From Candidatus Schekmanbacteria bacterium (GTDB lineage Bacteria > Schekmanbacteria > GWA2-38-11 > J061): a stretch of DNA of 64,000 nucleotides. The notes beneath the pieces were generated by a model. It worked only from the letters and a program-made list of their open reading frames with translations, ran no database searches and was not told the origin of the DNA. The DNA is taken from NCBI GenBank assembly GCA_016219965.1, contig JACRJM010000003.1, positions 380,299 through 444,298 of the forward strand, written 5' to 3'. Below, in pieces: positions 54,256 through 62,247 of the stretch. The position numbers and the translations under genes are program-made. Within the stretch, counting starts at the first letter, position 1, and every line of letters begins with the position of its first letter.

Positions 54256-54885
54256 TCAGGCACCTACCGGGCATTCACTTATGCATTTTGAACAGGCACG
54301 GCAAAGGCCCAGGTTAACTGTCTTTGTTTGCCGAGGATTCTGTGGACATACCTCCACACATTTGTCGCAGGAGGTACATCCATTTGTCCTGGATGAGTTT
54401 CTAGAGAGTAAACCACCGGCCCCGGTAAGTGCAGTTATAAAAAGCCGGGGGCCAAATTCAGGGTGCACAAGAAGGCCAAAGGGGCTTAGCGTTCCAAGCC
54501 CTGCGTTTGCTGCGAGCTTTGGAAGGTTGATTCTCGGAGAAAGAGGATATAAGGCTTTGCCATTTATCCCCTCTTTTGCAAGTAGTTTGTTAAGCCTGTA
54601 AATGAACATTTTTGTATCTTCAAAGACCACCGGGTCAAAACTGTGTGCTTTCCATTTGTGAAGGAAAACGTATGTTCCGTCAATCTCTCCTATATCATCA
54701 ACATTTTTCTTAACATATTCACTGATCTTGTCTGAAGGAGTATAAAGCTTCCTCAACGGCCTCATCAGAAACCTACGCGGGTTTCTTCTCAGGAGAATGA
54801 TTGATGGCATGAGATTGCCGAAAAATTCAATCTTCTTCTCGTCGGTTGATGCTTCAATAAAATTGTAATCAGAGTTTTCCGACAT
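54256..54885 (-). CDS. Dicluster 4Fe-4S protein, QueG-related
   Basis: 209 residues. The C-terminal 45 residues hold two ferredoxin motifs, CTSCDKCVEVCP and CRACSKCISECP. The middle (LPKLAANAGLGTLSPFGLLVHPEFGPRLFITAL) matches the fold shared by epoxyqueuosine reductase QueG and reductive dehalogenases, but the protein is about half the length of QueG and the N-terminal catalytic part is missing. It is probably an electron carrier. GAGGTGA precedes the ATG, and the gene follows the MFS gene by 9 bp. Confidence 0.75.
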   Translation of the reverse strand: MSENSDYNFIEASTDEKKIEFFGNLMPSIILLRRNPRRFLMRPLRKLYTPSDKISEYVKKNVDDIGEIDGTYVFLHKWKAHSFDPVVFEDTKMFIYRLNKLLAKEGINGKALYPLSPRINLPKLAANAGLGTLSPFGLLVHPEFGPRLFITALTGAGGLLSRNSSRTNGCTSCDKCVEVCPQNPRQTKTVNLGLCRACSKCISECPVGA

Positions 54886-54894
54886 AGTGTCACC

Positions 54895-56214
54895 TCAATG
54901 GGATTTCTTAGCCAGATAGTCTTTTTCCTCAGTAGAGGCTTTTTTCCAGGTTATCAACGCATAAATTGCTACAAGCAGATTTGCAGCTCCATTAAGTACA
55001 TATGGCATTGAGTGACCCATATGGTCAAAGAGAAATCCACCAGCTTGAAGAAAGAACATTATACCTAAAGCTGCGGCTGTATGATAACCTCCGAGCAATG
55101 AGCCTATAAGATTTCTCGGAGCAATGTCAGAAGTCAATGTAGAAGACCCGACACCGGCACCATTAACACCAAGAGCAAATATAATAATACATAGCTTCAT
55201 CCATATTGAAAAAGGATTATTAACAAAAAATAATAGCATAAAACCTGACCCTGCCAGAGTAAGCCCTAATATGAGGATTTTTAATCTTCCCCATTTTTCT
55301 ACAAGATAACCCCAGGCAGGATAACAAAGAAGACCTATTATGCTTGCCATGGCAATAGTAAGTCCGCCTTCCGCCATTGCCTGCATAGGTGTCCTTCCGA
55401 ATTCTTTTGCAACCTTTATAACCCAGACCATTGTGAACATTCCAAGTATAATTACATCAGCTCTTGACGCAAACGCAGCAGAAAATGTTATTCTAAGACA
55501 GGGGCTGTTTTTAACTATTCCGAATATTTGTTGCCAGGCAACCTTTTCCTTTTTCTTCACCTCTATAATATCAACAAGACCAAACATAGAAACTATTGAC
55601 GCGACAATTCCAATAGCAAATGTTAACAAAAATACAGGCTGCAAACCTATGCTCTTGGGAAGACGCACTACAAAAGAATTGATAAATAGCGCTGCCAATA
55701 CAAACATAAAACCCATAAGCGCCATTGCTTTTCCCCGACCTGTTGTGTATGTATAATCAGTAATAAGAGACTGTACCTGTGGCCAGACAAATAACAGCGA
55801 AAAACCTATAAGAGTCCTGAATACATAAACAGGTATAAGCTGCTGTTCTATTCCAAGTTTCTCCGCCACAATATGAGATGAACCAAAGCATACTATAAAT
55901 ATTCCGCCAAAAATCAAACCTGTAACAAGAAGCTTTTTCCTGCCAACTTTATCTGAAAAAACACCTATTGCTCCGACCAGTAAAATAATCATTATTTCCA
56001 CAATTACTGAAAGGGAGGCATTGATCTTACCAAGATGCTGTCTGCTTATACCAATTACCTCCTGAAGGTAAAGTGGCTGCAACGCTACAGGAAGCATATT
56101 CAAGAACATTCCAATGAAAGACATAGCAAAAAGAATAACAACATTTGTCTTTGTCACGTTCTCTCTAAACGGGATTCCCAAGACTACAGTTTGCTTTTCT
56201 GAAGACATACTCAC
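54895..56214 (-). CDS. Major facilitator superfamily transporter
   Basis: 439 residues with twelve predicted membrane helices. The loop between helices 2 and 3 has GVFSDKVGRKKLL, the MFS signature, and the second half repeats it as GYLVEKWGRLKIL. AAAGGAG lies before the ATG. Substrate cannot be told. Its partner gene downstream encodes a ferredoxin-like protein, an odd pairing that may point to a redox-active substrate. Confidence 0.9.
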   Translation of the reverse strand: MSMSSEKQTVVLGIPFRENVTKTNVVILFAMSFIGMFLNMLPVALQPLYLQEVIGISRQHLGKINASLSVIVEIMIILLVGAIGVFSDKVGRKKLLVTGLIFGGIFIVCFGSSHIVAEKLGIEQQLIPVYVFRTLIGFSLLFVWPQVQSLITDYTYTTGRGKAMALMGFMFVLAALFINSFVVRLPKSIGLQPVFLLTFAIGIVASIVSMFGLVDIIEVKKKEKVAWQQIFGIVKNSPCLRITFSAAFASRADVIILGMFTMVWVIKVAKEFGRTPMQAMAEGGLTIAMASIIGLLCYPAWGYLVEKWGRLKILILGLTLAGSGFMLLFFVNNPFSIWMKLCIIIFALGVNGAGVGSSTLTSDIAPRNLIGSLLGGYHTAAALGIMFFLQAGGFLFDHMGHSMPYVLNGAANLLVAIYALITWKKASTEEKDYLAKKSH

Positions 56215-56329
56215 TCCTTTTTAAAAAAGCTCCGTTTTATTAAGATGTTTCATTATCATTCAATAATAAAAAGTGTAAAGAACATTTGGAACATGTGTAA
56301 AGAAAATAGCTTTCAGAATTTAATGAGGG

Positions 56330-58126
56330 CTATTTTGCTTGGAGCATTCCACCGTACTTATACTTTTTACTTTGAGATGTACCGTATTTTTTAACAACCT
56401 GGCCTGCAATTTGACTATCTTTCCATAAATTGAGATTTTCAGTAAGAATTGTTATTCTCGCATTGGTTTGCACCTCTTCATTGGTCAGGGCGTTGCCGCT
56501 ATCGGTATCTATAATCATAAGTGGATTCCCCGCTGATTTAGAAGAGGTCAAAAAATATTTTCCATCAAAAATGGCAAAATTTATTTTAGCAACCTGTTTT
56601 TTATTATTATCACTGAAAAAGCAATGCCACGAATACACTGTTTTTGAAATAGATCCGCTGTTTATTAACAAATTGATGTCGCTCGCGGTTAGCACATTAA
56701 ATATACTGGAAACACTGAAAGGGAAATCCTCAAAAATCCTGCCAGTTTTCCCTAGTTCAAATAAAACAAAAGGCACATTAACATACGAGTATGTAAGCTC
56801 CCCTGTTTTATCCGGAAGATCTCCATCAAGAGAAGTAAATGCCACTCTTATTTTTGAAGAATTTGTATTGGACTGCTTCAGACTTTCGAGGAGATAAATT
56901 ATTTCGTTTTCTAAAGCTTTTGTATATTCTTTATTATTTTCAGCAAAATCTCCTTTTTTGTTATAAAGTAGAGGCGGATAATGGACCCACACAAAAATAT
57001 TACTGCTGTGGTTCTTGTTAATCCCATCAATTACGAGATTTGAAAGATACCTAAATGAATCTTTGAACCCTTCCGTAGGAACAACACCACGTTTAAATGG
57101 AGGAAGCAGTGATAAATCAAAAAAGGTTGTCAGCTCATCCGAAGGTTCAATCATATCGCGAAATGAAATAAAAAGTATTTCATAGCCATTTCTTTTTAAT
57201 GCAGAAATATTTGTTGCGTCTGATCTGACAGCATATTTCGCACTCATAATGGAGTTTATGTTGTCTGTCAGATTTGTTGACGGAGTTATCGCTTCTCTAA
57301 AAACATAAGTCCCCCACCCTCGTAGATCTTGTTTCTGATTTTCATAAAAAATCATTTTCTTAGGTGAAATATTTTCACCTGTTATAAGCAAAATTATTTT
57401 TTTGTCCTTATTTTCCGGTGCATTAAACGAGACATTTTCTATAATGCCATAACCGGCAAAATATAATATTATTGCTGAAAAAATAGTTGCAGGTATAAAA
57501 AATCGCCTTTGTCTACTTTGGCTAACTGAGAAAGCCTCATAAAATATCAATAATAAGATTGAGACCATAAGAAAAAAGAAAATTAACATATCACTTATAC
57601 TTAAGGAGGTGTATAGATAACGCGCCCGGATAATCATAAAGAACTTGCGTGGCAAAAAAACCAGCAGAGCTGACAATAAAGCGATTATATCAATTTCTAT
57701 CTGAAAATTTTTGTTAAATCTTTCAGAAGTCTTTTGTGAGTTAATAAAATTTCTGATGAGATATAGAAAACAAGCTATAATAAGTGAACACACCGAATAA
57801 AAAAGAGTAAATTTTAGTAAAATAAAAAGTTTAGTGAAAGACACTTCCCTGAATGGAGAAAATACAAAACAGCTGTTCTTTTCTTTTTCCAGAAAAAAAT
57901 TTAATACCCCAAAAATAAGAAAAAAAATCCCCCATGCAAATAAAGAAGCTAAAAAGCGTATTTTCTTATAAGATGCTTTATCTCTTAATTCCGGAGACAG
58001 CAGTTCTTTTATTTTTGAAATAATTATAGATGCAACAGAAAATTTTTCATGTGTAACTATATGCTTGATGAGGCTTGCAACTGTAAGCAAAACTAATATA
58101 GTTTTTGCAAATAACATTAAATTCAT
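56330..58126 (-). CDS. Membrane protein with sulfatase/EptA-like domain
   Basis: 598 residues: about six membrane helices (1-240), then an extracytoplasmic domain (about 243-470) whose order resembles phosphoethanolamine transferases and lipoteichoic-acid synthases: KIILLITGENISPKKM, a Ser/Thr-rich TPSTNLTDNINSIM where the nucleophilic Thr would be, and RVAFTSLDGDLPD where the metal-binding SDHGE is expected. The canonical His is missing, so activity is doubtful. It may be a polysaccharide-modifying enzyme or a degenerate relative. Divergent from a Wzy-TPR gene with only 17 bp between starts. Confidence 0.55.
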   Translation of the reverse strand: MNLMLFAKTILVLLTVASLIKHIVTHEKFSVASIIISKIKELLSPELRDKASYKKIRFLASLFAWGIFFLIFGVLNFFLEKEKNSCFVFSPFREVSFTKLFILLKFTLFYSVCSLIIACFLYLIRNFINSQKTSERFNKNFQIEIDIIALLSALLVFLPRKFFMIIRARYLYTSLSISDMLIFFFLMVSILLLIFYEAFSVSQSRQRRFFIPATIFSAIILYFAGYGIIENVSFNAPENKDKKIILLITGENISPKKMIFYENQKQDLRGWGTYVFREAITPSTNLTDNINSIMSAKYAVRSDATNISALKRNGYEILFISFRDMIEPSDELTTFFDLSLLPPFKRGVVPTEGFKDSFRYLSNLVIDGINKNHSSNIFVWVHYPPLLYNKKGDFAENNKEYTKALENEIIYLLESLKQSNTNSSKIRVAFTSLDGDLPDKTGELTYSYVNVPFVLFELGKTGRIFEDFPFSVSSIFNVLTASDINLLINSGSISKTVYSWHCFFSDNNKKQVAKINFAIFDGKYFLTSSKSAGNPLMIIDTDSGNALTNEEVQTNARITILTENLNLWKDSQIAGQVVKKYGTSQSKKYKYGGMLQAK

Positions 58127-58143
58127 GTTTCCAGCTCATTGTA

Positions 58144-60063
58144 ATGGACGACATCAAAAAAAAGCTGAGGCAAAAAAAAATAGTTACTTATAATCAGCTA
58201 TCTGGCTGGCTAGTTATCATAATGTTTCTATTTTTACCTTTCCTTTTTTTCCCTAATACACTGGAGCTTCATTTTGTCGCAAAAAAAGCCTTGTTTTACA
58301 TAATAGTTTTTAATCTTTTAATAATTTCAGTTATACAGATTCTGAAAGGGAAAAGGGATTTTTTCAGAACACCGCTTGACATATGGTTTGCCATATTTTT
58401 TCTGTTATCCATTATTTCTGGTATCAATGCAATTAACAAAACTGAGTTTTTAAGCTCAGTTCAATATATTTTTTTCCTAATCGCCCTATATTATGTAACA
58501 ATATATTTCTTCCCCAAAGAAAAACTCAACACCATAATTACAGTATTAATACATTCAGCCTCTATTATTTCAATTATAGCCATCTTCCAGGCGTTGAATG
58601 CAGATGATTTTACTTTACAGGAAACAGTTACTGCAACTTTTGGCCATTCTAATCTTCTAGCTCAGTATCTTATAGCAATTTTTCCTTTATCGCTATGCAG
58701 GAGCATAGAAGCTCGTAAAAAATATTCTACAATTTACCTTATTGAAACACCTGTTATATTTTCAGCCATAATGCTCACATATTGCAGAGGAGCATGGATA
58801 GGCACATTAAGTTCTATTGTGCTTGTATGTGTATTGCTTTTGACTTCTACAGAAACAAAAAAATACTTTTCAATTGGATCATTTCTCTTAATAGTGACAG
58901 GACTTTTTCTAATAAGCATACCTATAATTCTTCAAAATACAGGTGTAATACAATCTTTGGTGATTAACAATTCAGACCTTAAAGAAAATAACCCAGACGA
59001 ATCATACGCAGTAAAGTCTAAAGTAAAAACTTTGGAACAAAGAAAAGAAATATGGGAAACAACTATAAAAATGATTTCAGATAGTCCACTGGTTGGAGTC
59101 GGATCTGGTAATTTCCAAATAGTTATCCCTAAATATCGTGAGCCACATGATGTAAATAAGGAATCCGTTATAAAATGGGCTCACAATGATTTGCTTGAAA
59201 TCGCTGCTGAATCTGGAATTCCTTCTGCAATTATATTTGTATTTATATTCATAACCGCCCTATGGGTATTTTTAAAAAACCGCCATTTATATGGGGAATA
59301 TTCGGTACCATTTATATCTCTCGGAGCTTCTTTTGTCGCAACTTTTGTTCATTCGCAGACAAGTTTCAATCTTTATCAGGCAACATCTGCAACTATCTTT
59401 TTTTTCTCATTGGCAATAATTTGTAACTTCAAGAGAATTGATTCCAGAAATGCCGAACCTTCAATTGTTATTAAAAAAAATGATTTTCTTATTGCCTTAG
59501 TCTTTTTTTTAATCAGCCTGCTTTTCTTTGTAAAGCCAGTCTTAGCTGAATTATACTACGTCAAAGCTGCAAAAGCGTCTAAAGAGGGAAACTGGCAAAA
59601 TTGCATGCAAAATATTAATGAGAGTATTCGCTATAATAACAGTGAGGCAAAGTACTTTTATACTGCAGCACTCGGTTCATTCCGACTTGCAAACTATAGT
59701 AATGCTGTCATTTTTTCAAAAAAAGCCAGTAATCTTACCCCATACATTCCTGAAACTTATAAGATTTTGATATTTTCTCTTAATGAAATGGGTAATAAAA
59801 ATTATAAAGAAGGAAATCTTGATAAGGCAATTGTTTACTATAGGAATTCAATTGAATTTTTTGAAAAGGTATTTCTACTACCGTTATCGAAAAGGAATAT
59901 AAAAGTTTACTCTAAGCTCACAGGAATTACCTATTACAATCTCGGAAACTGCCTATTAAAAAAGGGAGATTTTAAAGGGGCTCTCGCCTCCTATAAAACC
60001 TCCCTTAAATTTTCTCCTACTTACCAACCTTCAATACTTAAATTGCAAGAAGTTATGTCATAG
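58144..60063 (+). CDS. O-antigen ligase/polymerase (Wzy_C) fused to TPR repeats, second copy
   Basis: 639 residues from ATG 58144; an upstream TTG would overlap the divergent gene. Same architecture as the protein at 28611: about twelve membrane helices with TYCRGAWIGTLSS and the loop SPLVGVGSGNFQIV plus KWAHNDLLEIAAESG, then TPRs (about 470-635). Shared short motifs (GHSN-x-L-x-x-YL) confirm paralogy, though overall identity looks modest. The gene is clearly more AT-rich than its neighbours. No ribosome site is seen, so it may be translated from a near-leaderless message. Confidence 0.87.
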   Translation: MDDIKKKLRQKKIVTYNQLSGWLVIIMFLFLPFLFFPNTLELHFVAKKALFYIIVFNLLIISVIQILKGKRDFFRTPLDIWFAIFFLLSIISGINAINKTEFLSSVQYIFFLIALYYVTIYFFPKEKLNTIITVLIHSASIISIIAIFQALNADDFTLQETVTATFGHSNLLAQYLIAIFPLSLCRSIEARKKYSTIYLIETPVIFSAIMLTYCRGAWIGTLSSIVLVCVLLLTSTETKKYFSIGSFLLIVTGLFLISIPIILQNTGVIQSLVINNSDLKENNPDESYAVKSKVKTLEQRKEIWETTIKMISDSPLVGVGSGNFQIVIPKYREPHDVNKESVIKWAHNDLLEIAAESGIPSAIIFVFIFITALWVFLKNRHLYGEYSVPFISLGASFVATFVHSQTSFNLYQATSATIFFFSLAIICNFKRIDSRNAEPSIVIKKNDFLIALVFFLISLLFFVKPVLAELYYVKAAKASKEGNWQNCMQNINESIRYNNSEAKYFYTAALGSFRLANYSNAVIFSKKASNLTPYIPETYKILIFSLNEMGNKNYKEGNLDKAIVYYRNSIEFFEKVFLLPLSKRNIKVYSKLTGITYYNLGNCLLKKGDFKGALASYKTSLKFSPTYQPSILKLQEVMS

Positions 60064-60078
60064 CCAGGATGATATTTC

Positions 60079-60660
60079 TTACTTCAATTTGCTGCCATAA
60101 TTACTCTTGTAAGGATTAACCTTTGCAAATGCCTTTGCAAAGTTCCCAACGAGCGCTACATCACTTGAAGGTTCCATATTTCCATTATTACGCTCTCGTG
60201 TAACCTTTATAGTGTCAATAGCAGAGAGGTTGTGCGCATTAGAGTTCCCTTTATCATCTTCCAGATTATTTGGCTTGAAGGTTACAAAGCTTCTTCCTTT
60301 GTCACTCCAATCTGTATTGAATGCTCCGGTGCTGAAAACATAATCATCTTTTGTAAAAAACCATCCTTCATAAAAATGAGGATCAGTATATGATGCAGCA
60401 GGAAAGATTGTTGGAAGTCTTTTTACGTTCAATTTCATGTTTGCCTTGTTTTTCTTTGCATCATAGATTATTTTTGCTTCTCCTGATGCTTTTTTATCAT
60501 GGGCGCCTTTCGCTGAAACGAGTTTGACAGAAACATGACCTTTTGCTTTTCCTTTATTCCCTTTATTTGAGTTTAAAGCACTAAAGGATGCAATTGAGAA
60601 AAGTCCGATAAGAAAAAAAACAAAGAAACTAAATATAACATTATTCTTCTTGTAATTCAT
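60079..60660 (-). CDS. Secreted protein with anti-sigma-K (RskA) C-terminal-like domain
   Basis: 193 residues; the signal peptide MNYKKNNVIFSFFVFFLIGL is close to that of the BACON-CARDB protein at 5088. After a Lys/Gly-rich linker, residues 70-170 follow the pattern of the RskA outer domain: KLNVKRLPTI, YEGWFFTKDDYVFSTGAFNTD, GRSFVTF, IDTIKVTRERNNGNMEPSSDVALVG. There is no zinc-finger or membrane helix beyond the signal peptide, so it is not itself an anti-sigma factor but a free copy of the sensing domain. AAAGGAGGAG precedes the ATG. Confidence 0.7.
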   Translation of the reverse strand: MNYKKNNVIFSFFVFFLIGLFSIASFSALNSNKGNKGKAKGHVSVKLVSAKGAHDKKASGEAKIIYDAKKNKANMKLNVKRLPTIFPAASYTDPHFYEGWFFTKDDYVFSTGAFNTDWSDKGRSFVTFKPNNLEDDKGNSNAHNLSAIDTIKVTRERNNGNMEPSSDVALVGNFAKAFAKVNPYKSNYGSKLK

Positions 60661-60799
60661 TTTTTACTCCTCCTTTTATATATTATAAGACTAATGACTT
60701 AGACTTTTACTGTCAATTGATTTTGTTTAGGCGGTGTTTTTCGGCCTACATCCTCCTTATTATTAATAATACTATAACACCAGAAAAATTATGTGAGAT

Positions 60800-61555
60800 T
60801 TAGCACATGCCATATATTTCTCTTATTTCTTTTGTATAGACTTTCTCTTTCTCATAAACAAAGAGTGGTTTTAATATTTTAACTCCGGTATTCCCCATTT
60901 TTTTTGCAGATATCATTACCATAGTAGCTTCAGATGTAATGTTGGAATGCACAAAGCGCATAATTTTGGGCTCAAATCTCCAGGCCCTCATTTTTTCTAT
61001 AAGGAAACTTAATCTCCTTGGGTCATAAATTAAAAATAATGAACCACCTGGTTTTACTAGAAAAAAAGCTGCTGTTAAAACATCAGATATATTGCAGCTG
61101 ATTTCATGTCGTGCAATAGCTTTTTCAATATCTTCATTGAGTCTTCCACTGCTAGGCTCCCTGAACGGAGGGTTTGTTATCACAGCCTGACAACTTTCAG
61201 TCAGGAAATATTTTTTTACCTTCTTAAGGTCGCAATTTTTAATCTCAATCTGTTTTTCCATTCCGTTAAGAATGACATTCCTCTCTGCCATTTTGGCAAG
61301 GGATTTTTGCAGTTCTATGCCTTTAATTATGATTTCTTTTTTTTTTGAACAGAGAAGAATCGGTATTATGCCTGATCCTGTGCCAAGATCTATTATTTCA
61401 TGTGCTTTAAATCCGGTAGAAATATAGAAATCAACAAGAAGCACAGGGTCAAGTGAAAATCTATAACCCTTTTTTTTCTGCAGTATACTTACCGGAGGTT
61501 TTGATATTGTATCGAGTGTCTCGTCCGGCTCTGCAATAATCAATTTGTTCTGCAA
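60800..61555 (-). CDS. tRNA1(Val) adenine-N6 methyltransferase-like
   Basis: 251 residues, TTG start with a weak ribosome site. SAM-binding motif DLGTGSGIIPIL (about 56-67) and catalytic NPPF (about 130), followed by REPSSGRLN and RHEISCNISDVL, as in TrmN6/YfiC. It would methylate A37 of tRNA-Val. The tRNA-Val gene found at 54085 has anticodon TAC, which is the isoacceptor modified in E. coli. Confidence 0.85.
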   Translation of the reverse strand: MQNKLIIAEPDETLDTISKPPVSILQKKKGYRFSLDPVLLVDFYISTGFKAHEIIDLGTGSGIIPILLCSKKKEIIIKGIELQKSLAKMAERNVILNGMEKQIEIKNCDLKKVKKYFLTESCQAVITNPPFREPSSGRLNEDIEKAIARHEISCNISDVLTAAFFLVKPGGSLFLIYDPRRLSFLIEKMRAWRFEPKIMRFVHSNITSEATMVMISAKKMGNTGVKILKPLFVYEKEKVYTKEIREIYGMC

Positions 61556-61648
61556 GATATTTTACTTCTTGTCCTTTGTTATTTTATTTTACTAATATAG
61601 AAAAAAATTTTATAAATATTATCAGACCGAATCTAAAAGGGGAAGAAA

Positions 61649-62179
61649 ATGAAAAAAAACTTTGTATTTTTAGTAGCCCTGTTTGTTATCGTGGGCATAA
61701 CACTTTCATGTAATAAGGAAAAAGCTGGTGTAACAACTCAAACTTCCCAGGCTCCTGCAGCAAGCAAGCAAAAAGCCCCTGATTTTACTTTAAAGGACCT
61801 TAATGGAAATGATTTCAGACTCTTTAATCACCTAGGGAAAGTAATAATAGTTGATTTCTGGGCAACATGGTGTCCTCCATGCAGAATGGAAATTCCGGAT
61901 TTTCAAAGTTTATATAGCAGATATTCAAACAAAGGATTCCTTCTTGTAGGCGTTTCTCTTGATGACAGCAGTGAACCTGTTAAAGAGTTTGTAAAAAAAT
62001 ACAATATATCCTATCCCGTTGTCATGGGAAATGAACAGGTAACAAATTCTTACGGTGGAATAAGAGGAATACCAACCACATTTGTAATAGATGGCGAAGG
62101 GAATATTTACAAAAAATATATAGGGTACACAGAAGGACAGGTTTTTGAACAAGACATACTTGCTCTTCTAAAAAAGTAG
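61649..62179 (+). CDS. TlpA/ResA-like thioredoxin lipoprotein
   Basis: 176 residues, AGGGGAAG before the ATG. Lipobox ITLSC (about 22), short linker with Ala/Gln, then a thioredoxin domain with DFWATWCPPCRMEIP and the cis-Pro in RGIPTTFVIDGEG. It should reduce disulfides in the periplasm, for example apocytochrome c during haem attachment, which would suit the nine-haem cytochrome at 47520. Confidence 0.92.
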   Translation: MKKNFVFLVALFVIVGITLSCNKEKAGVTTQTSQAPAASKQKAPDFTLKDLNGNDFRLFNHLGKVIIVDFWATWCPPCRMEIPDFQSLYSRYSNKGFLLVGVSLDDSSEPVKEFVKKYNISYPVVMGNEQVTNSYGGIRGIPTTFVIDGEGNIYKKYIGYTEGQVFEQDILALLKK

Positions 62180-62221
62180 CTCTGAAATAAATTGTTGTTT
62201 AGCTTTCTGCGTTGGAAACAT

Positions 62222-62246
62222 CAATTTGTTTTCAATAAACAAATTG
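62222..62246. terminator. Hairpin between convergent genes
   Basis: Perfect 10-bp stem CAATTTGTTT/AAACAAATTG with a 5-nt loop, between the tlpA-like and M16 genes. AT-rich, so weak; probably bidirectional. Confidence 0.5.
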
Positions 62247-62247
62247 C

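Noticed and set aside
54078-54263. Open frame across tRNA-Val
   Set aside because: It is antisense-free coincidence over a tRNA gene and its promoter.
60685-60716. Promoter made of TATAAT and TTGACA upstream of the RskA-like gene
   Set aside because: The two boxes are 23 nt apart, too far for one promoter; each may belong to a different weak one.
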